Assembly (NCBI RefSeq): GCF_041296385.1
Contig: NW_027183949.1
Coordinates: 2,640,501-2,704,500, forward strand
Direction of reading: 5' to 3'
DNA: 64,000 bases
Source of the DNA: Aphelocoma coerulescens
Lineage: Eukaryota > Chordata > Aves > Passeriformes > Corvidae
Every line of letters begins with the position of its first letter. The first letter of the stretch is position 1. Both the position numbers and the translations under genes were made by a program. A model generated the notes under the pieces. That model worked only from the letters and a program-made list of their open reading frames with translations. It was not told the DNA's origin and searched no databases. Positions 9,073 through 22,679 of this stretch are shown one piece after another.

Positions 9073-11340
9073 CAGCCCCCCCTCAGCATATGTCCGGCTC
9101 TGGCATTGGGGCGGGGCAACTTTGGGAGCAGCCCCAGCCCTGCTCCTGCTCCCGGCTGGGCACCCAGCTGCTGGGACACAGGTGTGTCCTGATGCCACCG
9201 TCTACTCCTTTGAGAAGGGGAGGACAGAGTGCATCAGGGAGTTTGGTGTGGCTTACATGCGGCAAGGAGAAGGTGCAGCCCCAAACTGGCTTTCACTTCT
9301 AGAACCTTTTGCTATTGCGGGAGCAGCTGCTGGAGCTTTTCAACCGAGCTGCAAGAGTGAAAAGTGTGATGGCATGTCTATCTGAGAAGGAAGGTTCGGT
9401 GCCGCAGCCTGTTGTGCACAATTTATATGCTGATAAGAGAAGGGGGTGCTTTTGGAACGTTTTCCTTCCTGACACTTCTGTCTCTGTGAGCTTTAGCTGC
9501 TTGGACTCAGGGATACCGAAGGTATGTGAAAGTGACTGGGATGCGAGAATCATGTTGCACAGGGAACAGGGAAGGTCAGCAAATGTTTCCTGTCCTGGCA
9601 CATCTCTCAGTCTGAACTGCAGCTGCAGATGCTTCACTTCCGCCAAGGACTCTGCCACCTTGAGAGAAGGATGCGCTCTATGGAGTTGAGAAAGAAAGTG
9701 CGTCTCACTAGCTTCTTTCCTCTACTTCATAGACAGCAAAGGGGCTATGAAAGGCAGCACTGGCTTTTTGTTCTAGGACTTCTTCTTTACAAGCAGCTGC
9801 TGGATGTTTGGAAGGGGGTTTGGGATATGCAAAAATGAGAGGCTAAGATGGTAAGAGGGTAAGATGGAAGTCATCTGGCAAAAGCAGAGCTCACAAAAGG
9901 GCCAGCTGAGAAAGCTCTTGCTGCCTACAACTTCAACTGCACCCCTCAAAGCAGCAGCACACACGCTGCTCTCGGCACTTTCCTTCTCAGCTCTACGCAC
10001 CATCCTAAGCCTTGCCTCTCCCACACTCAGGATCCAAAGACAACGGCACCAGGGACTGCTCACACACTAAAGGCACCAGGACAAAAGGCTCACCAGCTTG
10101 GCCTTTGCATTCCCGCTGACAGCTCCACAGCTTGAACCCAGAGAACTGCCTGCTGCCAACAGCCTTTCCAATCACTCTGAGCACCTCATGACAAGGAGTG
10201 TGGGGAATGAATCTCCAGCAGCCTCCTGCCCCAGGCTGTCCCCCGGGAGCAGCCCTGCTCCAGGCCGTGACTGCCACCTGCACAGCCAAAGGACCCAGAG
10301 CCGGTGTTACACACCACGGCTGTGCCTGGCACAGAGACACCAGTGGCCACACAAGTGGCCATGGCACTGTCCACACACAGTCCCTGCTGCTGCTCCCCCA
10401 GCCGCTGGCACCAACTCCCAGCCACCCACTCCTAAAGCCACGGGGCCCACTGGGACACTGCGGGGGCTCGTGGAAGCCAGCGGCCATTGTGACACAGCGG
10501 GGCTGCACAGAGCCCACGGTGCTTTGTGACCCGTGGCTCCTAGGAGAGCCTTTGTGATGCTGGGGAACTACAAGGAAGCCTGGCTCCTCTGTGACACCAC
10601 CACAGAAGCTCAGGGGAGCCCTGGAGACCGTGCTGATGCTATTGAACCTGATGCAACCCTGCCTCCTCTGTGACACCACAGAAGCTCTTGGAGCCCTGGA
10701 GACCGTGGTGATGCTATGGAACCTGATGCAACCCTGCCTCCTCTGTGACACCACAGAACCTCTGGGAGCCCTGGAGACCGTGCTGATGCTATGGAACCTG
10801 ATGCAACCCTGCCTCCACTGTGACACCACAGAAGCTCAGGGAGCCCTGGAGACTGTGGTGATGCTATGGAACCTGATGCAACCCTGCCTCCACTGTGACA
10901 CCACAGAACCTCTGGGAGCCCTGGAGACCGTGCTGATGCTATGGAACCTGATGCAACCCTGCCTCCACTGTGACACCACAGAAGCTCGGGGAGCTCTGCA
11001 GACCGTGGGGATGCTGGCGGAGCTGACGGAACCCTGGGCACCACAGTGACGCTATGGAACCTGGTGGAACCGAGGGGCCACAGTGACACTGTGGGGCCTT
11101 TTGGAAGCAACAGGACCCTGGTGGGAAGCCACGGGATGATTAATCCTGCACGAACCTGCTCCAGGTGGGCTCCTCTCTCCCGGCTTCCACAGGTGCTGCT
11201 AGGATCCCACTCCGGCACTGGCTTGGCACGGGCTCACGGCTTCCTTTGGCAATGGCTCTGCTCCAGGATGGCATGCTGCAGAGAATGCAGGTAGATTTTG
11301 TGCTCACTCCTGGCATGCAGCTGGACAATAAAGCCTGATC
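9073..11340 (+). repeat. Repeat unit 5 (2268 bp, type A, T/G haplotype)
   Basis: Minisatellite at 10590-11043. It carries linked T at 10541 (creating CCTAGG) and G at 11020. It is the first member of the series of units 5, 8, 11, 21 and 24 with this haplotype. Confidence 0.97.
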
Positions 11341-13608
11341 CAGCCCCCCCTCAGCATATGTCCGGCTCTGGCATTGGGGCGGGGCAACTTTGGGAGCAGC
11401 CCCAGCCCTGCTCCTGCTCCCGGCTGGGCACCCAGCTGCTGGGACACAGGTGTGTCCTGATGCCACCGTCTACTCCTTTGAGAAGGGGAGGACAGAGTGC
11501 ATCAGGGAGTTTGGTGTGGCTTACATGCGGCAAGGAGAAGGTGCAGCCCCAAACTGGCTTTCACTTCTAGAACCTTTTGCTATTGCGGGAGCAGCTGCTG
11601 GAGCTTTTCAACCGAGCTGCAAGAGTGAAAAGTGTGATGGCATGTCTATCTGAGAAGGAAGGTTCGGTGCCGCAGCCTGTTGTGCACAATTTATATGCTG
11701 ATAAGAGAAGGGGGTGCTTTTGGAACGTTTTCCTTCCTGACACTTCTGTCTCTGTGAGCTTTAGCTGCTTGGACTCAGGGATACCGAAGGTATGTGAAAG
11801 TGACTGGGATGCGAGAATCATGTTGCACAGGGAACAGGGAAGGTCAGCAAATGTTTCCTGTCCTGGCACATCTCTCAGTCTGAACTGCAGCTGCAGATGC
11901 TTCACTTCCGCCAAGGACTCTGCCACCTTGAGAGAAGGATGCGCTCTATGGAGTTGAGAAAGAAAGTGCGTCTCACTAGCTTCTTTCCTCTACTTCATAG
12001 ACAGCAAAGGGGCTATGAAAGGCAGCACTGGCTTTTTGTTCTAGGACTTCTTCTTTACAAGCAGCTGCTGGATGTTTGGAAGGGGGTTTGGGATATGCAA
12101 AAATGAGAGGCTAAGATGGTAAGAGGGTAAGATGGAAGTCATCTGGCAAAAGCAGAGCTCACAAAAGGGCCAGCTGAGAAAGCTCTTGCTGCCTACAACT
12201 TCAACTGCACCCCTCAAAGCAGCAGCACACACGCTGCTCTCGGCACTTTCCTTCTCAGCTCTACGCACCATCCTAAGCCTTGCCTCTCCCACACTCAGGA
12301 TCCAAAGACAACGGCACCAGGGACTGCTCACACACTAAAGGCACCAGGACAAAAGGCTCACCAGCTTGGCCTTTGCATTCCCGCTGACAGCTCCACAGCT
12401 TGAACCCAGAGAACTGCCTGCTGCCAACAGCCTTTCCAATCACTCTGAGCACCTCATGACAAGGAGTGTGGGGAATGAATCTCCAGCAGCCTCCTGCCCC
12501 AGGCTGTCCCCCGGGAGCAGCCCTGCTCCAGGCCGTGACTGCCACCTGCACAGCCAAAGGACCCAGAGCCGGTGTTACACACCACGGCTGTGCCTGGCAC
12601 AGAGACACCAGTGGCCACACAAGTGGCCATGGCACTGTCCACACACAGTCCCTGCTGCTGCTCCCCCAGCCGCTGGCACCAACTCCCAGCCACCCACTCC
12701 TAAAGCCACGGGGCCCACTGGGACACTGCGGGGGCTCGTGGAAGCCAGCGGCCATTGTGACACAGCGGGGCTGCACAGAGCCCACGGTGCTTTGTGACCC
12801 GTGGCTCCCAGGAGAGCCTTTGTGATGCTGGGGAACTACAAGGAAGCCTGGCTCCTCTGTGACACCACCACAGAAGCTCAGGGGAGCCCTGGAGACCGTG
12901 CTGATGCTATTGAACCTGATGCAACCCTGCCTCCTCTGTGACACCACAGAAGCTCTTGGAGCCCTGGAGACCGTGGTGATGCTATGGAACCTGATGCAAC
13001 CCTGCCTCCTCTGTGACACCACAGAACCTCTGGGAGCCCTGGAGACCGTGCTGATGCTATGGAACCTGATGCAACCCTGCCTCCACTGTGACACCACAGA
13101 ACCTCTGGGAGCCCTGGAGACTGTGGTGATGCTATGGAACCTGATGCAACCCTGCCTCCACTGTGACACCACAGAACCTCTGGGAGCCCTGGAGACCGTG
13201 CTGATGCTATGGAACCTGATGCAACCCTGCCTCCACTGTGACACCACAGAAGCTCGGGGAGCTCTGCAGACCGTGGGGATGCTGGCGAAGCTGACGGAAC
13301 CCTGGGCACCACAGTGACGCTATGGAACCTGGTGGAACCGAGGGGCCACAGTGACACTGTGGGGCCTTTTGGAAGCAACAGGACCCTGGTGGGAAGCCAC
13401 GGGATGATTAATCCTGCACGAACCTGCTCCAGGTGGGCTCCTCTCTCCCGGCTTCCACAGGTGCTGCTAGGATCCCACTCCGGCACTGGCTTGGCACGGG
13501 CTCACGGCTTCCTTTGGCAATGGCTCTGCTCCAGGATGGCATGCTGCAGAGAATGCAGGTAGATTTTGTGCTCACTCCTGGCATGCAGCTGGACAATAAA
13601 GCCTGATC
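11341..13608 (+). repeat. Repeat unit 6 (2268 bp, type C)
   Basis: Minisatellite at 12858-13311. Type C has the A-type copy 2 (agctctt, gtg) and the B-type copy 4 (acctctg), so it looks like an A/B recombinant. Confidence 0.97.
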
Positions 13609-15875
13609 CAGCCCCCCCTCAGCATATGTCCGGCTCTGGCATTGGGGCGGGGCAACTTTGGGAGCAGCCCCAGCCCTGCTCCTGCTCCCGGCTGGGCACC
13701 CAGCTGCTGGGACACAGGTGTGTCCTGATGCCACCGTCTACTCCTTTGAGAAGGGGAGGACAGAGTGCATCAGGGAGTTTGGTGTGGCTTACATGCGGCA
13801 AGGAGAAGGTGCAGCCCCAAACTGGCTTTCACTTCTAGAACCTTTTGCTATTGCGGGAGCAGCTGCTGGAGCTTTTCAACCGAGCTGCAAGAGTGAAAAG
13901 TGTGATGGCATGTCTATCTGAGAAGGAAGGTTCGGTGCCGCAGCCTGTTGTGCACAATTTATATGCTGATAAGAGAAGGGGGTGCTTTTGGAACGTTTTC
14001 CTTCCTGACACTTCTGTCTCTGTGAGCTTTAGCTGCTTGGACTCAGGGATACCGAAGGTATGTGAAAGTGACTGGGATGCGAGAATCATGTTGCACAGGG
14101 AACAGGGAAGGTCAGCAAATGTTTCCTGTCCTGGCACATCTCTCAGTCTGAACTGCAGCTGCAGATGCTTCACTTCCGCCAAGGACTCTGCCACCTTGAG
14201 AGAAGGATGCGCTCTATGGAGTTGAGAAAGAAAGTGCGTCTCACTAGCTTCTTTCCTCTACTTCATAGACAGCAAAGGGGCTATGAAAGGCAGCACTGGC
14301 TTTTTGTTCTAGGACTTCTTCTTTACAAGCAGCTGCTGGATGTTTGGAAGGGGGTTTGGGATATGCAAAAATGAGAGGCTAAGATGGTAAGAGGGTAAGA
14401 TGGAAGTCATCTGGCAAAAGCAGAGCTCACAAAAGGGCCAGCTGAGAAAGCTCTTGCTGCCTACAACTTCAACTGCACCCCTCAAAGCAGCAGCACACAC
14501 GCTGCTCTCGGCACTTTCCTTCTCAGCTCTACGCACCATCCTAAGCCTTGCCTCTCCCACACTCAGGATCCAAAGACAACGGCACCAGGGACTGCTCACA
14601 CACTAAAGGCACCAGGACAAAAGGCTCACCAGCTTGGCCTTTGCATTCCCGCTGACAGCTCCACAGCTTGAACCCAGAGAACTGCCTGCTGCCAACAGCC
14701 TTTCCAATCACTCTGAGCACCTCATGACAAGGAGTGTGGGGAATGAATCTCCAGCAGCCTCCTGCCCCAGGCTGTCCCCCGGGAGCAGCCCTGCTCCAGG
14801 CCGTGACTGCCACCTGCACAGCCAAAGGACCCAGAGCCGGTGTTACACACCACGGCTGTGCCTGGCACAGAGACACCAGTGGCCACACAAGTGGCCATGG
14901 CACTGTCCACACACAGTCCCTGCTGCTGCTCCCCCAGCCGCTGGCACCAACTCCCAGCCACCCACTCCTAAAGCCACGGGGCCCACTGGGACACTGCGGG
15001 GGCTCGTGGAAGCCAGCGGCCATTGTGACACAGCGGGGCTGCACAGAGCCCACGGTGCTTTGTGACCCGTGGCTCCCAGGAGAGCCTTTGTGATGCTGGG
15101 GAACTACAAGGAAGCCTGGCTCCTCTGTGACACCACCACAGAAGCTCAGGGGAGCCCTGGAGACCGTGCTGATGCTATTGAACCTGATGCAACCCTGCCT
15201 CCTCTGTGACACCACAGAACCTCTGGGAGCCCTGGAGACCGTGCTGATGCTATGGAACCTGATGCAACCCTGCCTCCTCTGTGACACCACAGAACCTCTG
15301 GGAGCCCTGGAGACCGTGCTGATGCTATGGAACCTGATGCAACCCTGCCTCCACTGTGACACCACAGAACCTCTGGGAGCCCTGGAGACTGTGGTGATGC
15401 TATGGAACCTGATGCAACCCTGCCTCCACTGTGACACCACAGAACCTCTGGGAGCCCTGGAGACCGTGCTGATGCTATGGAACCTGATGCAACCCTGCCT
15501 CCACTGTGACACCACAGAAGCTCGGGGAGCTCTGCAGACCGTGGGATGCTGGCGAAGCTGACGGAACCCTGGGCACCACAGTGACGCTATGGAACCTGGT
15601 GGAACCGAGGGGCCACAGTGACACTGTGGGGCCTTTTGGAAGCAACAGGACCCTGGTGGGAAGCCACGGGATGATTAATCCTGCACGAACCTGCTCCAGG
15701 TGGGCTCCTCTCTCCCGGCTTCCACAGGTGCTGCTAGGATCCCACTCCGGCACTGGCTTGGCACGGGCTCACGGCTTCCTTTGGCAATGGCTCTGCTCCA
15801 GGATGGCATGCTGCAGAGAATGCAGGTAGATTTTGTGCTCACTCCTGGCATGCAGCTGGACAATAAAGCCTGATC
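13609..15875 (+). repeat. Repeat unit 7 (2267 bp, type B, 1-base deletion)
   Basis: Minisatellite at 15126-15578. A run of four G is reduced to three at 15543-15545, shifting every frame at the end of the minisatellite. The same deletion occurs in units 20, 23 and 28. Confidence 0.97.
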
Positions 15876-18143
15876 CAGCCCCCCCTCAGCATATGTCCGG
15901 CTCTGGCATTGGGGCGGGGCAACTTTGGGAGCAGCCCCAGCCCTGCTCCTGCTCCCGGCTGGGCACCCAGCTGCTGGGACACAGGTGTGTCCTGATGCCA
16001 CCGTCTACTCCTTTGAGAAGGGGAGGACAGAGTGCATCAGGGAGTTTGGTGTGGCTTACATGCGGCAAGGAGAAGGTGCAGCCCCAAACTGGCTTTCACT
16101 TCTAGAACCTTTTGCTATTGCGGGAGCAGCTGCTGGAGCTTTTCAACCGAGCTGCAAGAGTGAAAAGTGTGATGGCATGTCTATCTGAGAAGGAAGGTTC
16201 GGTGCCGCAGCCTGTTGTGCACAATTTATATGCTGATAAGAGAAGGGGGTGCTTTTGGAACGTTTTCCTTCCTGACACTTCTGTCTCTGTGAGCTTTAGC
16301 TGCTTGGACTCAGGGATACCGAAGGTATGTGAAAGTGACTGGGATGCGAGAATCATGTTGCACAGGGAACAGGGAAGGTCAGCAAATGTTTCCTGTCCTG
16401 GCACATCTCTCAGTCTGAACTGCAGCTGCAGATGCTTCACTTCCGCCAAGGACTCTGCCACCTTGAGAGAAGGATGCGCTCTATGGAGTTGAGAAAGAAA
16501 GTGCGTCTCACTAGCTTCTTTCCTCTACTTCATAGACAGCAAAGGGGCTATGAAAGGCAGCACTGGCTTTTTGTTCTAGGACTTCTTCTTTACAAGCAGC
16601 TGCTGGATGTTTGGAAGGGGGTTTGGGATATGCAAAAATGAGAGGCTAAGATGGTAAGAGGGTAAGATGGAAGTCATCTGGCAAAAGCAGAGCTCACAAA
16701 AGGGCCAGCTGAGAAAGCTCTTGCTGCCTACAACTTCAACTGCACCCCTCAAAGCAGCAGCACACACGCTGCTCTCGGCACTTTCCTTCTCAGCTCTACG
16801 CACCATCCTAAGCCTTGCCTCTCCCACACTCAGGATCCAAAGACAACGGCACCAGGGACTGCTCACACACTAAAGGCACCAGGACAAAAGGCTCACCAGC
16901 TTGGCCTTTGCATTCCCGCTGACAGCTCCACAGCTTGAACCCAGAGAACTGCCTGCTGCCAACAGCCTTTCCAATCACTCTGAGCACCTCATGACAAGGA
17001 GTGTGGGGAATGAATCTCCAGCAGCCTCCTGCCCCAGGCTGTCCCCCGGGAGCAGCCCTGCTCCAGGCCGTGACTGCCACCTGCACAGCCAAAGGACCCA
17101 GAGCCGGTGTTACACACCACGGCTGTGCCTGGCACAGAGACACCAGTGGCCACACAAGTGGCCATGGCACTGTCCACACACAGTCCCTGCTGCTGCTCCC
17201 CCAGCCGCTGGCACCAACTCCCAGCCACCCACTCCTAAAGCCACGGGGCCCACTGGGACACTGCGGGGGCTCGTGGAAGCCAGCGGCCATTGTGACACAG
17301 CGGGGCTGCACAGAGCCCACGGTGCTTTGTGACCCGTGGCTCCTAGGAGAGCCTTTGTGATGCTGGGGAACTACAAGGAAGCCTGGCTCCTCTGTGACAC
17401 CACCACAGAAGCTCAGGGGAGCCCTGGAGACCGTGCTGATGCTATTGAACCTGATGCAACCCTGCCTCCTCTGTGACACCACAGAAGCTCTTGGAGCCCT
17501 GGAGACCGTGGTGATGCTATGGAACCTGATGCAACCCTGCCTCCTCTGTGACACCACAGAACCTCTGGGAGCCCTGGAGACCGTGCTGATGCTATGGAAC
17601 CTGATGCAACCCTGCCTCCACTGTGACACCACAGAACCTCTGGGAGCCCTGGAGACTGTGGTGATGCTATGGAACCTGATGCAACCCTGCCTCCACTGTG
17701 ACACCACAGAACCTCTGGGAGCCCTGGAGACCGTGCTGATGCTATGGAACCTGATGCAACCCTGCCTCCACTGTGACACCACAGAAGCTCGGGGAGCTCT
17801 GCAGACCGTGGGGATGCTGGCGGAGCTGACGGAACCCTGGGCACCACAGTGACGCTATGGAACCTGGTGGAACCGAGGGGCCACAGTGACACTGTGGGGC
17901 CTTTTGGAAGCAACAGGACCCTGGTGGGAAGCCACGGGATGATTAATCCTGCACGAACCTGCTCCAGGTGGGCTCCTCTCTCCCGGCTTCCACAGGTGCT
18001 GCTAGGATCCCACTCCGGCACTGGCTTGGCACGGGCTCACGGCTTCCTTTGGCAATGGCTCTGCTCCAGGATGGCATGCTGCAGAGAATGCAGGTAGATT
18101 TTGTGCTCACTCCTGGCATGCAGCTGGACAATAAAGCCTGATC
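15876..18143 (+). repeat. Repeat unit 8 (2268 bp, type C, T/G haplotype)
   Basis: Minisatellite at 17393-17846. T at 17344 and G at 17823. It directly follows a deletion-bearing unit, as units 21 and 24 do. Confidence 0.97.
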
Positions 18144-20411
18144 CAGCCCCCCCTCAGCATATGTCCGGCTCTGGCATTGGGGCGGGGCAACTTTGGGAGC
18201 AGCCCCAGCCCTGCTCCTGCTCCCGGCTGGGCACCCAGCTGCTGGGACACAGGTGTGTCCTGATGCCACCGTCTACTCCTTTGAGAAGGGGAGGACAGAG
18301 TGCATCAGGGAGTTTGGTGTGGCTTACATGCGGCAAGGAGAAGGTGCAGCCCCAAACTGGCTTTCACTTCTAGAACCTTTTGCTATTGCGGGAGCAGCTG
18401 CTGGAGCTTTTCAACCGAGCTGCAAGAGTGAAAAGTGTGATGGCATGTCTATCTGAGAAGGAAGGTTCGGTGCCGCAGCCTGTTGTGCACAATTTATATG
18501 CTGATAAGAGAAGGGGGTGCTTTTGGAACGTTTTCCTTCCTGACACTTCTGTCTCTGTGAGCTTTAGCTGCTTGGACTCAGGGATACCGAAGGTATGTGA
18601 AAGTGACTGGGATGCGAGAATCATGTTGCACAGGGAACAGGGAAGGTCAGCAAATGTTTCCTGTCCTGGCACATCTCTCAGTCTGAACTGCAGCTGCAGA
18701 TGCTTCACTTCCGCCAAGGACTCTGCCACCTTGAGAGAAGGATGCGCTCTATGGAGTTGAGAAAGAAAGTGCGTCTCACTAGCTTCTTTCCTCTACTTCA
18801 TAGACAGCAAAGGGGCTATGAAAGGCAGCACTGGCTTTTTGTTCTAGGACTTCTTCTTTACAAGCAGCTGCTGGATGTTTGGAAGGGGGTTTGGGATATG
18901 CAAAAATGAGAGGCTAAGATGGTAAGAGGGTAAGATGGAAGTCATCTGGCAAAAGCAGAGCTCACAAAAGGGCCAGCTGAGAAAGCTCTTGCTGCCTACA
19001 ACTTCAACTGCACCCCTCAAAGCAGCAGCACACACGCTGCTCTCGGCACTTTCCTTCTCAGCTCTACGCACCATCCTAAGCCTTGCCTCTCCCACACTCA
19101 GGATCCAAAGACAACGGCACCAGGGACTGCTCACACACTAAAGGCACCAGGACAAAAGGCTCACCAGCTTGGCCTTTGCATTCCCGCTGACAGCTCCACA
19201 GCTTGAACCCAGAGAACTGCCTGCTGCCAACAGCCTTTCCAATCACTCTGAGCACCTCATGACAAGGAGTGTGGGGAATGAATCTCCAGCAGCCTCCTGC
19301 CCCAGGCTGTCCCCCGGGAGCAGCCCTGCTCCAGGCCGTGACTGCCACCTGCACAGCCAAAGGACCCAGAGCCGGTGTTACACACCACGGCTGTGCCTGG
19401 CACAGAGACACCAGTGGCCACACAAGTGGCCATGGCACTGTCCACACACAGTCCCTGCTGCTGCTCCCCCAGCCGCTGGCACCAACTCCCAGCCACCCAC
19501 TCCTAAAGCCACGGGGCCCACTGGGACACTGCGGGGGCTCGTGGAAGCCAGCGGCCATTGTGACACAGCGGGGCTGCACAGAGCCCACGGTGCTTTGTGA
19601 CCCGTGGCTCCCAGGAGAGCCTTTGTGATGCTGGGGAACTACAAGGAAGCCTGGCTCCTCTGTGACACCACCACAGAAGCTCAGGGGAGCCCTGGAGACC
19701 GTGCTGATGCTATTGAACCTGATGCAACCCTGCCTCCTCTGTGACACCACAGAAGCTCTTGGAGCCCTGGAGACCGTGGTGATGCTATGGAACCTGATGC
19801 AACCCTGCCTCCTCTGTGACACCACAGAACCTCTGGGAGCCCTGGAGACCGTGCTGATGCTATGGAACCTGATGCAACCCTGCCTCCACTGTGACACCAC
19901 AGAAGCTCAGGGAGCCCTGGAGACTGTGGTGATGCTATGGAACCTGATGCAACCCTGCCTCCACTGTGACACCACAGAACCTCTGGGAGCCCTGGAGACC
20001 GTGCTGATGCTATGGAACCTGATGCAACCCTGCCTCCACTGTGACACCACAGAAGCTCGGGGAGCTCTGCAGACCGTGGGGATGCTGGCGAAGCTGACGG
20101 AACCCTGGGCACCACAGTGACGCTATGGAACCTGGTGGAACCGAGGGGCCACAGTGACACTGTGGGGCCTTTTGGAAGCAACAGGACCCTGGTGGGAAGC
20201 CACGGGATGATTAATCCTGCACGAACCTGCTCCAGGTGGGCTCCTCTCTCCCGGCTTCCACAGGTGCTGCTAGGATCCCACTCCGGCACTGGCTTGGCAC
20301 GGGCTCACGGCTTCCTTTGGCAATGGCTCTGCTCCAGGATGGCATGCTGCAGAGAATGCAGGTAGATTTTGTGCTCACTCCTGGCATGCAGCTGGACAAT
20401 AAAGCCTGATC
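18144..20411 (+). repeat. Repeat unit 9 (2268 bp, type A)
   Basis: Minisatellite at 19661-20114. It is indistinguishable from units 1 and 4 at the markers scored. Confidence 0.97.
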
Positions 20412-22679
20412 CAGCCCCCCCTCAGCATATGTCCGGCTCTGGCATTGGGGCGGGGCAACTTTGGGAGCAGCCCCAGCCCTGCTCCTGCTCCCGGCTGGGC
20501 ACCCAGCTGCTGGGACACAGGTGTGTCCTGATGCCACCGTCTACTCCTTTGAGAAGGGGAGGACAGAGTGCATCAGGGAGTTTGGTGTGGCTTACATGCG
20601 GCAAGGAGAAGGTGCAGCCCCAAACTGGCTTTCACTTCTAGAACCTTTTGCTATTGCGGGAGCAGCTGCTGGAGCTTTTCAACCGAGCTGCAAGAGTGAA
20701 AAGTGTGATGGCATGTCTATCTGAGAAGGAAGGTTCGGTGCCGCAGCCTGTTGTGCACAATTTATATGCTGATAAGAGAAGGGGGTGCTTTTGGAACGTT
20801 TTCCTTCCTGACACTTCTGTCTCTGTGAGCTTTAGCTGCTTGGACTCAGGGATACCGAAGGTATGTGAAAGTGACTGGGATGCGAGAATCATGTTGCACA
20901 GGGAACAGGGAAGGTCAGCAAATGTTTCCTGTCCTGGCACATCTCTCAGTCTGAACTGCAGCTGCAGATGCTTCACTTCCGCCAAGGACTCTGCCACCTT
21001 GAGAGAAGGATGCGCTCTATGGAGTTGAGAAAGAAAGTGCGTCTCACTAGCTTCTTTCCTCTACTTCATAGACAGCAAAGGGGCTATGAAAGGCAGCACT
21101 GGCTTTTTGTTCTAGGACTTCTTCTTTACAAGCAGCTGCTGGATGTTTGGAAGGGGGTTTGGGATATGCAAAAATGAGAGGCTAAGATGGTAAGAGGGTA
21201 AGATGGAAGTCATCTGGCAAAAGCAGAGCTCACAAAAGGGCCAGCTGAGAAAGCTCTTGCTGCCTACAACTTCAACTGCACCCCTCAAAGCAGCAGCACA
21301 CACGCTGCTCTCGGCACTTTCCTTCTCAGCTCTACGCACCATCCTAAGCCTTGCCTCTCCCACACTCAGGATCCAAAGACAACGGCACCAGGGACTGCTC
21401 ACACACTAAAGGCACCAGGACAAAAGGCTCACCAGCTTGGCCTTTGCATTCCCGCTGACAGCTCCACAGCTTGAACCCAGAGAACTGCCTGCTGCCAACA
21501 GCCTTTCCAATCACTCTGAGCACCTCATGACAAGGAGTGTGGGGAATGAATCTCCAGCAGCCTCCTGCCCCAGGCTGTCCCCCGGGAGCAGCCCTGCTCC
21601 AGGCCGTGACTGCCACCTGCACAGCCAAAGGACCCAGAGCCGGTGTTACACACCACGGCTGTGCCTGGCACAGAGACACCAGTGGCCACACAAGTGGCCA
21701 TGGCACTGTCCACACACAGTCCCTGCTGCTGCTCCCCCAGCCGCTGGCACCAACTCCCAGCCACCCACTCCTAAAGCCACGGGGCCCACTGGGACACTGC
21801 GGGGGCTCGTGGAAGCCAGCGGCCATTGTGACACAGCGGGGCTGCACAGAGCCCACGGTGCTTTGTGACCCGTGGCTCCCAGGAGAGCCTTTGTGATGCT
21901 GGGGAACTACAAGGAAGCCTGGCTCCTCTGTGACACCACCACAGAAGCTCAGGGGAGCCCTGGAGACCGTGCTGATGCTATTGAACCTGATGCAACCCTG
22001 CCTCCTCTGTGACACCACAGAAGCTCTTGGAGCCCTGGAGACCGTGGTGATGCTATGGAACCTGATGCAACCCTGCCTCCTCTGTGACACCACAGAACCT
22101 CTGGGAGCCCTGGAGACCGTGCTGATGCTATGGAACCTGATGCAACCCTGCCTCCACTGTGACACCACAGAACCTCTGGGAGCCCTGGAGACTGTGGTGA
22201 TGCTATGGAACCTGATGCAACCCTGCCTCCACTGTGACACCACAGAACCTCTGGGAGCCCTGGAGACCGTGCTGATGCTATGGAACCTGATGCAACCCTG
22301 CCTCCACTGTGACACCACAGAAGCTCGGGGACCTCTGCAGACCGTGGGGATGCTGGCGAAGCTGACGGAACCCTGGGCACCACAGTGACGCTATGGAACC
22401 TGGTGGAACCGAGGGGCCACAGTGACACTGTGGGGCCTTTTGGAAGCAACAGGACCCTGGTGGGAAGCCACGGGATGATTAATCCTGCACGAACCTGCTC
22501 CAGGTGGGCTCCTCTCTCCCGGCTTCCACAGGTGCTGCTAGGATCCCACTCCGGCACTGGCTTGGCACGGGCTCACGGCTTCCTTTGGCAATGGCTCTGC
22601 TCCAGGATGGCATGCTGCAGAGAATGCAGGTAGATTTTGTGCTCACTCCTGGCATGCAGCTGGACAATAAAGCCTGATC
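20412..22679 (+). repeat. Repeat unit 10 (2268 bp, type C)
   Basis: Minisatellite at 21929-22382. A private G-to-C at 22332 lies in the decayed sixth copy. Confidence 0.97.
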
